Assembly (NCBI GenBank): GCA_964020975.1
Contig: OZ026630.1
Span: forward strand, 24,768,739 to 24,832,738
DNA from: Hermodice carunculata
Taxonomy: Eukaryota > Annelida > Polychaeta > Eunicida > Amphinomidae
Length of the DNA: 64,000 nucleotides
Direction: 5' to 3'
In this document: positions 25,435-35,080 of the stretch, in pieces
Layout: every line of letters starts with the position of its first letter
Position numbering within the stretch: position 1 is the first letter of the stretch
Program-made: the position numbers and the translations under genes
Notes under the pieces: model-generated
Told to the model about the DNA's origin: nothing
What the model saw: only the letters and a program-made list of their open reading frames with translations
Database searches by the model: none

Positions 25435-28174
25435 TGTAGGTCAATTTAAGAGAGATGGGCTATCACCCAAGCCGCGGGATCCTGAAACCTACCCTGCTTC
25501 AAATGGTACAGGTAATATTTTACCAGCTATATCTGTATTACCTGATAGTAAAATATCATTCCTCCTTCAGAATGAATGGAGTAAAACCCAAAGGAAAGCT
25601 GTCCAGTGTCATGTGCACACGATTTTCATCATAACTTAGTTTTAAGGAAGAAGAGAATTCACAAACAGACTTGGCAATAGAGCTGAAATTACCTATATAT
25701 TGAAAAGAATTTTATCAAAAATATCACAGAAAACAGCAAAAAAGGTTAAAGAGACCTGGAACAAAGTAACATAACTTTTTGATGGTGAAGTGGTGGAGTG
25801 ACACAAGGGACCGCAGGAGCACGGTCTATATCCAAGTCTGCAACAGGTCTGGTATTCAGACAGAAAAAACTGATAGTTATGAAGTACAAATCTTACCATT
25901 TTTTTCTGTGTAATTGTGCAATTGCTGCAGTTCCATTTGACGAAATTCGACTCTTCCAACCGGATCGCTTCTCTGAATGGTAACATTCAGATCGAATTTA
26001 AAACATTGCCTTTAGCAAAGAAGACCTGCTTTGTACTCTTTCATTTTCATTAAAATTGTACCTTATGCATCGCACAACGATCTTAACCCTCTCGAACATT
26101 TTTATGAGACACACTAACTGTTTTGCTGCCTCATTTTGAAGCCTCTTCTCATTTTGCACTTACCTGACGTCTTTGCTGGGCTGTACAGCCTGCCCGTGTG
26201 TTATGCTACTTAAAAAAGACCAATCAGGTGGCTGCATGTCCGCACAAGTCGATTACCCGAGTAAAATGACAGAACAAGTTCATACCAATTCAGTGATACA
26301 ATGTTTACTGATAACAAAAAAACATGACATGGAGGGAGCAAGTTGCAGGGGTTGTTAAGTGTCCCAACGTAATGCCTTTGATGGATTGCCGTATGGACGC
26401 TAATATTCCTTTCTACTTGTCCTTTACAACGTGTCTGTCTGTCAGTTCAAATTTCATGCACCATTTTACGCGGAAAACTTGTATTAATTTCATTTGCTTA
26501 TGGTAATGATTTCTTTTGATCATTGATAAGAAAATAGATACATCTAAAAGACAAATATGTTTTCAAGTATGGCAATATGATGTCGAGAGCGGGGGGGGGG
26601 TTGTAGGAAAGAAATTATTTTGAATACGGTCTGCCATACTTATGACATTTATAAGAATATTGCGCCTTTCGTTGGCGTGGGTTGGTGACTGTATGATAAA
26701 CAGAACTTTCATGGCTGTGGGCTTGGCGCTTCGATGTCACCACAAGATTCATGTATTTTCCTGGCAGTACATCTTCAGCTACACGGATAACACATTATTT
26801 TATTGGGGAATATTCTACATAATTAGTTCAAAGTATCATCTCTTTGTTTAGTATATTCGTCTGTTTTCAATTGAAATCGATGTAAAGGGTATGTATAATT
26901 CTTAATATTATGGATATAGTCTTGAATGCGTATGGCAGCATTACAAAAGGACTGCATTATGTGCAGACCTTCTATTGGTTAGGGAGCTTTAATATATACT
27001 GTAATCTTTCCCCAGTCATAAAAACTTCACCACGACTTAAACAATGGTTTTACCACTTATTAAAACTTAACCACCAATCGAACAATGAGTTTACCACTAT
27101 TAAAGCTTTACGACAATTTGAGCAATGGTTTTTCAAATTGGATAGCAGAACGAAAGAAAACAGTATGATAGCCCCTGGTACAAATTACACACATTATATT
27201 CTATCGTTACAGCGCATTTAACTGAAAGGAAGATAACGGTATTACTGGTTTACCACCCAGATAATGACAACCACATTGAAGTGGTCAAGAGCTTTGGCAG
27301 ATTTCTTCACAATGAATGGCATTGCTACGTGAGACTGGATCTCTGGTGTCAACAGGAAATCGACCCAGATAAGGTAAACTGGCTCTTGAACGAAATTGAA
27401 AATGCAGACAAAATCGTCATAATTAACTCCGAAGGTGCTTTTAACAAATATCGACAGAGCCAACAAGACACTGGAGATGCTGTGATCTGTGAAAACCTTC
27501 CATTGGGGGATTTGTTTACACCAGCCATTAAAACAATCATGCACAGTCAATATAACAAAGATATGAACAAAAGCAATTTTCGCGACAAAAGCATAATGGT
27601 GTATTTCGATTATACGCCGGAGGAAAAACTTTTAAAGTATCTGTGCACTGGGTTGACGTACAAACTTATGAAGCAGCTCGAACAATTTCTGTTCCGTATT
27701 TATGGCTGGGAGCAAGAGGGGCCAAGTAAATCGCAGTATTTACCTGGATCTAAGGAGGAAAACTATTGGCTGAGTCCTGATGGAAATCATCTCTTTGATG
27801 TCATTAAAAAAGCCCGAAAATTTCACAAGATGGAAAATACTGCGGAAAAAACAGACGAAAAAAGCAAAACTTTGAATAAAAGCAAGATAATTCCACTGGA
27901 AACACAAAACAACACAATTAACAGATTAACTGAATCATGGCATGATTCAGCCCTTGGGCCTTCTCAATGCTCCAGTTCAAATGAACAATCACCTCTTGTT
28001 TTGACCCCTGACCACAGCAGTGATTTTGATGAGAACGAACTTATAGACATGATTAATATTAGAAATCAAAATTATGATAGAGAAAACTGTCGTGACCATC
28101 CCAAAGAACCTGAAAGAACGCTACCTAATTTTACAAAGGTGTTTGTCCCTCACTATGACCTTTCCGAGGCCTAG
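8940..28174 (+). CDS. Interleukin-17-receptor-like gene (spliced; 5' end not found)
   Basis: Nine exons (8940-9056, 16243-16367, 17201-17327, 19989-20164, 20685-20744, 22403-22523, 23441-23701, 25440-25511, 27213-28174) have AG/GT borders and join in phases 1,0,1,0,0,1,1,1. They give a type I membrane receptor. Its order is two beta-sandwich ectodomain modules (exons 1-3 and 4-6), a Thr/Ser-rich stalk, one membrane helix with an RRR stop-transfer, a short linker, and a cytoplasmic SEFIR domain with a tail of about 130-150 residues. Known family role: IL-17 receptors bind cystine-knot IL-17 cytokines and signal through SEFIR-SEFIR contacts with Act1/CIKS-type adaptors towards NF-kB. The signal peptide and first exon were not identified. 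No broken exon was seen, so the gene looks functional. Which receptor subtype it is cannot be told from the sequence alone. Confidence 0.85.
9173..9310. repeat. Degenerate tandem repeat, about 37-bp period
   Basis: Four versions of taattctggccatccaacaa begin near 9173, 9211, 9246 and 9282. They are separated by variable A/T-rich text. The repeat is intronic. Confidence 0.6.
9311..10149. other. Intron sequence, no feature recognised
   Basis: AT-rich sequence with one G-run (about 9984-9996). No exon with both a family match and splice sites was seen. Confidence 0.5.
10792..10870. repeat. T/G-rich low-complexity tract
   Basis: G-runs and (TTTG)n inserted in or grown within the LINE endonuclease region. 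It resembles the tract at 5543-5712. Confidence 0.85.
11690..12645. other. Non-LINE block inside the LINE
   Basis: LINE coding text stops after about 11,665 (NSYGHTG) and restarts at about 12,646 (KALTLTINQ). Those two points are normally only tens of residues apart. The intervening ~950 bp contains phrases such as tgacggtcactttagtg and ggtcaattgaaggtcaag but no recognisable coding region. It looks like a later insertion. No clear inverted ends or target duplication could be made out. Confidence 0.45.
14286..16242. other. Intron sequence, no feature recognised
   Basis: AT-rich sequence with a C-run near 15931-15940. No exon or element could be supported. Confidence 0.5.
16243..16367 (+). CDS. 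IL-17-receptor-like exon: first ectodomain module, middle
   Basis: The acceptor is catattttacag and the donor gtaagt (16368). It enters phase 1 and leaves phase 0. It reads FTALTGFEIQIHRLDELNN followed by STWIVFDLSNATWK. The LTGFEI-[QR]-I..L pattern followed by the C-x/W-x-V-F-x-[LF] strand is typical of the IL-17-receptor D1 module. Two potential N-glycosylation sites (NNST and NAT) suit an extracellular position. Confidence 0.8.
16512..16556. repeat. (GA)n microsatellite
   Basis: About 22 GA units, intronic. Confidence 0.95.
17201..17327 (+). CDS. IL-17-receptor-like exon: first ectodomain module, end
   Basis: The acceptor is ttttgcccgcag and the donor gtaact (17328). It enters phase 0 and leaves phase 1. 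It reads LVFQFNCLYGLINKYKI, SVTSLPK and TYLRIPVIKE. The F-x-F-x-C strand, then Y-x-[IV]-x-V-x-SLP, is the best single D1 signature in this gene. A second AG ten bases downstream (tttttcag) is in frame only with loss of LVFQ, so the upstream acceptor is preferred. Confidence 0.85.
17328..18514. other. Intron sequence, no feature recognised
   Basis: Contains a T-rich run near 17907-17938 and nothing else that could be classified. Confidence 0.5.
18515..19285 (+). mobile_element. LINE reverse-transcriptase fragment
   Basis: Broken frames on the plus strand read GSI..PVLF near 18,525, then IIYAEDTNL-like text near 18,595, the decayed form of the Y/F-ADD active site. Further on come ENFKLLCVLTDHNLIWN near 18,850 and GIPAWGFHSSDKLIKLQKK near 19,030. 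These are the palm, thumb and C-terminal segments of a CR1/Jockey-like RT in the correct order. Stops and frame changes are frequent, and no endonuclease part is present. It is a 5'-truncated dead copy in an intron. Confidence 0.7.
19286..19988. other. Intron sequence, no feature recognised
   Basis: AT-rich sequence leading to the acceptor of the next exon. Nothing classifiable was seen. Confidence 0.5.
19989..20164 (+). CDS. IL-17-receptor-like exon: second ectodomain module, start
   Basis: The acceptor is catgtcttcag and the donor gtaaat (20165). It enters phase 1 and leaves phase 0. It reads WKTYVAVTLKPWL, IDVMFGLGPPEFDFVQYD and KYRGGILRTQTADS. A strand, then I-x-V-x-F...PP-x-F-x-F-x-x-Y, matches the opening strands of the D2 module of IL-17 receptors. 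The reading continues into the intron only to a nearby stop, consistent with the donor chosen. Confidence 0.8.
20685..20744 (+). CDS. IL-17-receptor-like short exon: second ectodomain module
   Basis: A 60-base exon, phase 0 at both ends, with acceptor ttgtttttcag and donor gtaaca. It encodes exactly 20 residues ending in GQKLYYIE. Together with the next exon this makes the strand YYIEVKP that precedes the cysteine-rich loop of the D2 module. The open frame, splice sites and phase agreement on both sides make it convincing despite its size. Confidence 0.75.
20745..22402. other. Intron sequence, no feature recognised
   Basis: A 96-residue open frame (21397-21687) and a few shorter ones are present. 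They show no recognisable domain and no receptor-like motif. Confidence 0.5.
22403..22523 (+). CDS. IL-17-receptor-like exon: cysteine-rich end of second module
   Basis: The acceptor is cattttaatttag and the donor gtagaa (22524). It enters phase 0 and leaves phase 1. It reads VKPVNTDRHKETCRCKEDLS, then ACEFDHC, and ends YSPTFNFT. The V-x-P strand followed by C-x-C and a second C...C pair is the disulphide-rich loop that closes the D2 module in IL-17 receptors. NFT is a potential N-glycosylation site. Confidence 0.85.
22524..23440. other. Intron sequence, no feature recognised
   Basis: No exon or element could be supported. Confidence 0.5.
23441..23701 (+). CDS. IL-17-receptor-like exon: stalk and membrane helix
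   Basis: The acceptor is ttgatgcattacag and the donor gtagga (23702). It enters and leaves in phase 1. The first 55 or so residues are Thr/Ser/Pro-rich (EPMKTTTTSIFTTSVVTT and onward), as in mucin-like stalks that carry O-glycans. They are followed by one hydrophobic helix of about 23 residues, from TVGIALGVSF to SIGLTVLYV, and then the basic stop-transfer RRR. One exon thus carries the whole juxtamembrane stalk and the membrane anchor of a type I receptor. Confidence 0.85.
23702..25347. other. Intron sequence, no feature recognised
   Basis: A short (CA)n lies at about 24138-24157. An 85-residue open frame at 24514-24771 shows no known domain. Nothing else was recognised. Confidence 0.5.
25348..25430. 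repeat. (AT)n microsatellite abutting an exon
   Basis: About 41 AT units end eight bases before the acceptor AG (25438-25439) of the next receptor exon. The repeat therefore occupies the place of the polypyrimidine tract and the branch-point region. Confidence 0.95.
25440..25511 (+). CDS. IL-17-receptor-like exon: membrane-proximal cytoplasmic linker
   Basis: The acceptor is tatttgtag, right after the (AT)n tract, and the donor is gtaata (25512). It enters and leaves phase 1 and encodes 24 polar residues including FKRDGLSPKPRDPETYPASN. It carries no domain and links the membrane exon to the SEFIR exon. Length and phase fit, but without a family motif the call rests on splice sites, open frame and position. 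It could be skipped without shifting the frame, because it is 72 bases long. Confidence 0.6.
25512..27212. other. Intron sequence with a short degenerate repeat
   Basis: Near 27015-27135 the phrases acaatggttttaccac and attaaaacttaaccacc recur in about three diverged units of roughly 40 bp. A G-run lies at about 26591-26600. No exon or element was recognised in the rest. Confidence 0.5.
27213..28174 (+). CDS. IL-17-receptor-like last exon: SEFIR domain and cytoplasmic tail
   Basis: The acceptor is ttctatcgttacag; the exon enters phase 1 and runs 320 codons to a TAG at 28172-28174. The SEFIR domain begins almost at once: KITVLLVYHPDNDNHIEVV (strand A and helix A), then VRLDLWCQQEI (box 2), ADKIVIINSEGAF (strand C), FTPAIKTIM and IMVYFDYTPEE. 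It closes with LTYKLMKQLEQFLFRIYGW near residue 170. The last 130-150 residues are polar, with many S, T, N, E and K, and show no further domain. SEFIR is the signalling module of IL-17 receptors and Act1-type adaptors. It has a TIR-like fold and works by homotypic contacts. The whole SEFIR in one exon, uninterrupted, argues for an intact gene. Confidence 0.9.
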
Positions 28175-28859
28175 GTCTACTGCCAAGGTGGGCGACAAAC
28201 CATTCATTCCTAACGTGCATTACTCAATGTGCTTTATGGAAGTTGCGGCAATAAGGACATGTAACGGAAGTAACTGGTGGAACCCATTACATGTTTGTCG
28301 CCTTTGTCCCAGTTTCCATGGCAGAACCCTGAGCCTTTTTTGTTAACGCAGTATTATAGCGGCTGGAAGCTGTACGTATGATTTGATTGGCTTTGGGTTT
28401 ACCTGTCCTGGACTCGACACGAGCTCTTATATTCATTTTTGGAAGACAAAGGGTCTACAATATCTTTCTTACAGTATGGAGTGTATACATATAACCAGAG
28501 TTCCGATCCGTCTTTTACACTCAACGCAAGGTGGTACACTAAAATCTGCTTGGTTTTGGTAAACGATGTCATTCTGACTTCCCTCAGTATGTAGAAAACT
28601 ATGATAACTTTAACGACCGTAATAGTTGGGAACACCGCCTTGCAACATTGCTAGTCAGCTCTTTTCAGGTTGCACATATGTATCTTCCTGCGTGTACATT
28701 CCAATTGTGTTTTGTTATGTTTTGCATATCTCTATGTATTCTACACTTGTCTTTGTATGTGGGTTTTAATGAAAATAATCATGATAGTCATAAAACACCA
28801 CTGCTGTCATCTCATCTCATGCATGCTTATCCACGTTTAGTTTTAGTTTAAACATATTT
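28175..28859. other. Presumed 3' UTR and flank of the receptor gene
   Basis: No further coding signal was seen. No clear polyadenylation signal could be assigned before the LINE sequence that starts near 28860, so the transcript end is unknown. Confidence 0.4.
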
Positions 28860-30085
28860 ATTTCAACTGGATCGCCCTGTAGTACAGCTAAATGCCACAA
28901 ATCGGGGGGGGGGGGTCTCCAGAACCTGGAATAACACAAAATGTATATTACAAAACACACAGGACAAAAACGTTACAATAAAAGATGACACATGATTCAT
29001 ATATGTTCTGAACATAGTTAAAGTCACCAAAAATGAAAAACAAAGCAAGATGGTTCACTACAGGTTGATGCATTCATATACGCCCTTGTTCACAATAGTG
29101 GGGTCTAGTGGTAGGAAAATTCATTCAATCTGCTGCAGGTATTTCAGATTCTCCGAGAGGAAAGGGTGGGTGGTGTGGTTTGACAAGCTTGGTTGAAAAT
29201 ATGACAGAAAGAGACTTTAAATCATTAAAGATAACACGCCATACCTTTCCTCTGATGTGTATAATGGGGATATTAATGTTCAGATGATTAGAAGACTCAG
29301 TTGGGTTGTTAACAATTTCAAGTAGACTGGTGTCTTCAGTAAAAAATCTGACATCACATATAATATTGTCAACAAGGTCATTAACATAGACCAGAAACAG
29401 AAGGGGCACACCAGCTTCGATAGATAGCCATGATGAAGTTTGGCCATGAATGATCACTCTTGGGACACGATTTGAAGGATAACTATCAATCCATGCTACA
29501 CAATTCTCAGACATGCCGATTTAAAAGTTTAAAAAGACTAAGAGAAAGTTGAAAGATTTTTGAAAGTTGTTAACAGATTGACTGTACTGTGTTCGTAGGT
29601 AGGGTATTCCCTATATTGTTTGGGCCGGATGCAGATAATAGCCCCAGGGAGGATAGAACTTTCTTAAAACTGTCTTTTATTAACGGCAATATTCTCTAAA
29701 AACATGCATCAGTTCGGAACGTGAAGTCGGGCAGAGGTGTGGCATTAACATCAGTATGTGTTTTACACTGGCTGGCAAAGTATGAGTTAAAGATTTCATA
29801 GTTTTCAGTGATACATTATACGATCTTGTTACCGTCAAATTTGCTGCTTTGATTCAGGAGATATCCCTGTACGTGATTCTCGGTGTCTTTCCATGCCCTT
29901 TCCTTGGTCGGGAGCACTGACACTAAAAGTAGAGGGTTGTATAACACCAGCACTGAATTGACTCTCGTTCTCCACTGTTAACGCAGATAAATGGCGGGAG
30001 CGTTGAATGTGCACTTTTATAATCCGATGTGTCAAAAAATATCCTACAATGCTCAGCCAGGCAATCCAAATATATTGCCCCAAAG
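28860..30085 (-). mobile_element. Partial LINE copy (ORF1 start, linker and RT pieces)
   Basis: Read on the minus strand from right to left. About 30,000-29,850 is an ORF1 start with QGKGMERHRESRTGISPESK. About 29,800-29,520 is the pre-RT linker, with NYEIFNSYFASQCKTHTD and then LGLLSASGPNNIGNTL. At 29514-29125 are RT palm pieces: WIDSYPSNRVPRVIIHG, LLFLVYVNDLVDNI and VRFFTEDTSLLEIVNNPTE. The RT active-site segment reads FTED where FADD is usual. ORF1 abuts the linker directly, so the endonuclease is missing, and part of the palm before WIDSY is also missing. The same family recurs at 32.9-37.2 kb. Confidence 0.7.
29125..29514 (-). pseudogene. LINE reverse-transcriptase palm fragment
   Basis: A 129-residue open stretch with the RT order WIDSY...VIIHGQTSSWLSIEAGVP, LLFLVYVNDL and VRFFTEDTSLLEI. 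Compared with the usual GVPQGSILGPLLF the PQGSILGP core is shortened, and the catalytic D-D pair reads E-D. Not active. It belongs to the element at 28860-30085. Confidence 0.7.
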
Positions 30086-30979
30086 AGTATCTATGCCATC
30101 ACAGGCATTTTAGAGATATTTTGAGATATAGAAGTCCAAAAGTCACGAAAAAAAAATTGCGGAGACCGCCAAGAGTGAAATATGTTGGTGCTGACGTCAT
30201 AAAGTTTGTTTTTATGTTGTATTTATGTTCAAACTATCCAGTATCGCAATTTTTACATGTATAGTGTTCACAAAGTCTGAGAAAAGTCAGTCGTTTGCTA
30301 GATGTTCGACTTGAAAAGGTATGGTTATTGCTCTTTTTTGTGTGTTTTCGAGCTGAACTAAGACTTCGAGCGCAATATTTGAACATTGTTTATCGATCCG
30401 TTGAACGATTACTAAACGTGGACAAAGGCAGCGTTAGTTAATAATTCAAATAAGTTTAGACAGAATGTTGTTACGTCATTTCATGTTATTTATCAGTTTG
30501 TGGTACCATGGACTCAAATTATTGCCTGGTTTAGACACTTGTTCTGTCTGAGCATATTGTATTGTGAGATGATCATACAACTTTTTCCCTCACCAATATC
30601 ATCATCAGAAATGTACACATGCATTAACAAGCCATGGTGTAATCATGACCCAAATCTTTCTCTTACCTTTGTGTCAGTTGTATTCAAACACATTCACATA
30701 CATTTGTATATGTTCATGCACTTCTGAAGTCCACGCTACAAGCCGCTACATCTAAGGTCAATACTAAAATGTCAGGAAAATCTAAATTTAAGGAAATACT
30801 GAATATAAAGGCTACAAATTTTCAAAGGTAAAACAATGTGTAAGGACGACGTACACTGTAATGAAGCGAACAAACAGTGATGCAATCCATGACAGCTATT
30901 GTAATGGAATTTGTTTCTTAATGCCACGCTGGTGTAACCAGTTCGAGTTTGTGCCTGCACCAGTTAGGGTGCAGTCTGC

Positions 30980-30982
<3 letters not shown>
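30086..30982. other. No gene recognised
   Basis: AT-rich unique-looking sequence. No coding region, element or RNA gene could be supported. Confidence 0.5.
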
Positions 30983-31053
<71 letters not shown>

Positions 31054-31079
31054 CATATATATAATATACATATATATAC

Positions 31080-31162
<83 letters not shown>
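30983..31162. repeat. (AC)n followed by (AT)n microsatellite
   Basis: (AC)n runs about 30983-31030, then (AT)n with scattered ac and gt interruptions to about 31162. Long frames on both strands here are repeat artefacts. Confidence 0.95.
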
Positions 31163-31164
<2 letters not shown>

Positions 31165-32169
31165 GCATTTTTACCGTGCTTTTGAATTTAAATTTAAATT
31201 TAAATACAATGCTATCAAGTCTGCCTCTGTAATCTTCTCTTGCAACCAATTCAACCAGACCACCGAACCCTACTTCTTGGAAATACACTTTAAGCCTCCC
31301 CACACACACATCGTGGAGTCACACTGTCAAGTAAACTCTCACGGCACCAGCATGAAACACGTATTGTCAATAAAGCCAGGCAAAGTCTTATACTACTACT
31401 CAGGCTTAAGTATAAACTCTCCCGCCAGACACTTTTTCTCATCCGATTGTATAAAACCATGGTATGTCCCGTCTTTGAGTAGGGGTATGTCCTGTTTATT
31501 CTACCGAAAACTTGTCTACCGGAAACTTGTCTATTGAGGTGGTACATTACTAAGCAGCTTTGTTTTGCCCCAGCTTGTTTTACTCCATGTGTCCTATGTC
31601 TCGAAGAGATTGGGTGCAAACTCTGTTAAACTGGAGGAAATACCCCCCTCGCCCTGTGTTACGAGATGCACAATTAATTGACTCCCCTATATCTACATAA
31701 TTTTGTTTCCCGTCATGTTCATTCACCACTGGACACCTATTTAGAAATGGTGCAGATGTACGCCAAATTAGATCTTAAACTAATTTTAAACGTACGATAT
31801 ACATGTATCCTCTAGAGACCCAACTAACAACATGAAACAATGTTTCTGCATGGCGTCACTTTGTGGCATCCTACCTTTTCTGAAAAGTATGTATGTTCAT
31901 TCGCTGAATATTTTGAGGTGAGAACAGTTCATGTATATTTGACAGTGTATGTAAAAGTTGCCTCCAGGAAGTGTGGCAAGTACGCAGGGATTTTTTACAA
32001 ACATACATAGTATGATTTTATATAAACAGCTTAATGTTTTAGTGGACAGTAGACACAAATGTGTCATTTTTATCATTGTGCATTAACAATTAAGTCTGTG
32101 GATACATTGTGACACCCGGCGTCATATTTTCCCCATTGTAAAGCGGTAGTTTCCCAAAATTTACTAGAA
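31163..32169. other. No gene recognised
   Basis: Includes a small direct repeat near 31501-31535 (cttgtctaccg and its repeat) and attta-rich text near 31190-31205. No family could be assigned. Confidence 0.45.
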
Positions 32170-32335
32170 AATACTTGAATGTTTCAAAGAATCTTTTCTT
32201 GCGCTGCGACATGGTTGGGGAACGATCTCCCCATCGCTGTTCATAATTTTGGTTCCCTTCTACATATATTTGCTGCTCTTACATGTTGACAAAAAAAATT
32301 CATATTTTACATATGCTTATCCCTTTCTGAATATA
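32170..32335 (+). mobile_element. Short LINE C-terminal fragment
   Basis: The plus strand reads FSCAATWLGNDLPIAVHN near 32195-32250. This is close to the WN-[DS]-LP-x-x-[VL]-R segment near the C terminus of many CR1/Jockey-like RT proteins. The fragment is short and its boundaries are vague. Confidence 0.4.
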
Positions 32336-33607
32336 TGCCGCACGCAACTACATTTTGGATTTTCTGTTTTAAATGCTCATTTGCATGATCTTAACATTCT
32401 CCCAAGCTCAACGTGTACAATCTCTGATCAATACAATAAATTCTCCAGACAAGGAAACACACAAATTATATATACAATACAAACAGGACATTACTAGCTA
32501 TGTTACTAATACATTTGCACATATTAAATATGAGCATTGTCAGTGGCAGGTTACTGTAGATCCCAGCTGCATAATATAAAGACGTTAGAAGTAATAACAC
32601 TTGACCACTAATAGTCATTCACTGTTGAATAAGGAATAAAAAATGATCCAAACAAGTAATTGGACAGATTCATTCATATATAAAATGAATAACAAATATC
32701 AGCAGTGGTATTTAGATTTCATCAAAAAGGCTGCACAATAGGAAAGACTTCAAAATGTTGTAGACAATTGAAAAGTTCAGACACCAAAATTCCTACTTTC
32801 GATAATATAAATTTGTATGGCATTAAATTTGAATATTTAGGGCAGCTGTTAGTTCCTTGCTACCAGAGAGGAAGATTTGAAGCAGTCTTTCACAAGCGAT
32901 TTGAATTAATGTTAGGATGAACACCTCGAGCTATGAGAGTTATAGTGCGGTCGAACAGTTTCTTCCTAAAGGGAGAATATATAGGGCAGAATAAGAAATA
33001 ATGAGTTATATCTTCAGTCGGGAAAAAGGTAGAAGCAGCATAGACCAAGAATTGCATTTACTTTATATTGATCAAATTTTAGCCTAGCGAAACCCAGCCA
33101 AAGCTAGGTGTGACAGATAGTCACAAGGTGATGGCAATTAAAATGGAAAGCAAGGACATGGTCCACAGCCAGCAGGGTTGCTTTAGCTTGGATTTGAAAA
33201 TTAAGAGGGAAATTGAGTCTCCAACATCTGAGGGATGATTATACTAAAGCTTGATTGTGTCTGGGAGGAAAATAAGGTTAAAGTGTGTTCTGCATTGAAT
33301 GTTGCTTATTGATCTGGAATGATGTTCGTCTGGACCCATGTTATGGGGTGGTAGGATGTTGGAAAGATAGGTGGGTGTAAGATTGTGGGTTATTTTGAAG
33401 AAAAGAATTAATTTAAAGTGTTTCAGCCAGCTAGCCCAGGTAGGCCAACCGAGTTGTTGTAGAAGTTTGATGTGTGCCTTAACGCACCAGTGCATATTTT
33501 GGCTGCCCCGTCCTGTATAGATTCCAGTAAATCTGACAGACCTGCACCACATTAATCAAAAAGAACAGAACCATATTCAAAAATAGGACTTATCATTGAA
33601 AAATAAT

Positions 33608-35080
33608 GCCTGGCCAAATTTAATCGATTTAGTGCAGAAGGCTATACATGGCTTTATTTGGAAAACTGGAACACCAAAACTGAAGAACAATGTCATGTAC
33701 CAAAGCATACCCAAAGGTAGCATGAAACTCTTACACGTCAAGACACAAGTATTAGCTCTAAGAATAAATTGGGGAAAGCGTTTATTTAATTGTGGTGAAG
33801 CTAAATGGAAGGTGATTTTTCACCGGAAATAAGAGCTAAAGATATTTTTCTTAGTCCATGTTTCATAGACATTCACTTGGACCGGCCAGAATTTTACAAA
33901 GACATCATACATGCATGGAAGTTTTTAAAGGGACCATTTGAACCAGTTACTGCACAAGAAATATGTAGTGAATTCCTGTGGGTTAATGCTTTCATTACCA
34001 TAGATAAAAAAAAAAGATATTCAATAAACATTGGTATAATGCTGGAGTTAAATTTATTAGAGACATTTTAGACCATCAAGGCAAATTCTTACATGAAGAA
34101 GATTTAAAAAGAAAGTATAATGTTAGAATAAATGTCTTAGAATAAGTTTCACTTTGCATTGCAGTTCCAGGTCACTGGAAGCCCACTTTAATCAGATCAA
34201 GAATTAGAGCTTTTGTTTCTCTGGTTCAGCCTGCATTAAAAATAAAGATAAAAAGGTTTATATGTGACATAAATTTAAATTAATTGGTGTAGAATAAACC
34301 TCCAAACCATTGATTTACCTACGGGTCCAAGTCAGTGGCAAAAATTCGTTCAACTTAAAAGTAGACAACTGGTCCAAAATATTCATTTTACAATATAAAT
34401 GTACAGAAGAAAGTAAACTGCAAGCATTTCAATTTTCTATTCTTCACAAATTTGTACCACATAATTCAAGATATGTACCACATAATTCAAGATTGTTTTA
34501 CATGAATTTAGTTCAAAGCGAATCTTGTGGTGACTGTGCCAGCAAGGACACACTTATTCACCAATTTCCAGAATGTGACACAAACAGTTGTTTTGGTCTC
34601 AATTTCAAGGTTGGTGGAATGATTGTCATCCAATGTCGAATGATCTGATACTTTTACCTGAAATGGTCATCTTAAGTGCTTTTTCAACGCCATACAGATA
34701 TACTTTGAACAACTGTATTCTTCAAGCAAAGTTTTTCCTTCATAAGGCTATGCGCAACAAACATATTGTAAACTTTCAAGGTTTTCTAAAGTTCGTCAGA
34801 CTTAGACTCACAGTGGAACAGTTTATATTATGTTCACAAGGTTAACAAGATATTTTTGAAAATAGATGATAACAGAGTCATTCGAATGATGAAAAACAAG
34901 GTAAACAAGATTTTTTTAAAAATAGATGAACACAGAGTCATTCAAATGATGGAATTTCACTGGAATAGTACTCCCGAGCCTTTGACAACTTATTTGATTA
35001 ATATCTGACATGTGAATGATTGTATGCTCTATGTGTATTTTCCTATGAATGAAAAGAAAAAAAAAGAAAGCAATAAAAAA
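33608..35080 (+). mobile_element. L1/Tx1-like LINE 3' fragment with target duplication
   Basis: It is 5'-truncated. The plus strand reads LIDLVQKAIHGFIWKTG from the left edge. Then come KLLHVKTQVLALRINWGKRL, FLKGPFEPVTAQEICSEFL, LQAFQFSILHKFVPHNSR and CGDCASKDTLIHQFPEC (a C-x2-C-x7-H-x4-C knuckle). It ends in AKFFLHKAMRNKHIVNFQG. That order is the C-terminal half of L1/Tx1-type ORF2 proteins. The element ends in an A-rich tail (35051-35080). The 11-bp duplication gcctgRccaaa is found at 33608-33618 and 35081-35091, one mismatch. Several frame changes and stops are present, as is a 21-bp internal duplication near 34454-34494. It sits inside the minus-strand LINE. Confidence 0.8.
34840..34958. 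repeat. Direct duplication of about 60 bp in a LINE 3' end
   Basis: The phrases aacaagatatttttgaaaat and acagagtcattcgaatgatg recur about 60 bp later as aacaagatttttttaaaaat and acagagtcattcaaatgatg. It lies in the 3' part of the nested L1/Tx1-like element. Confidence 0.65.
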
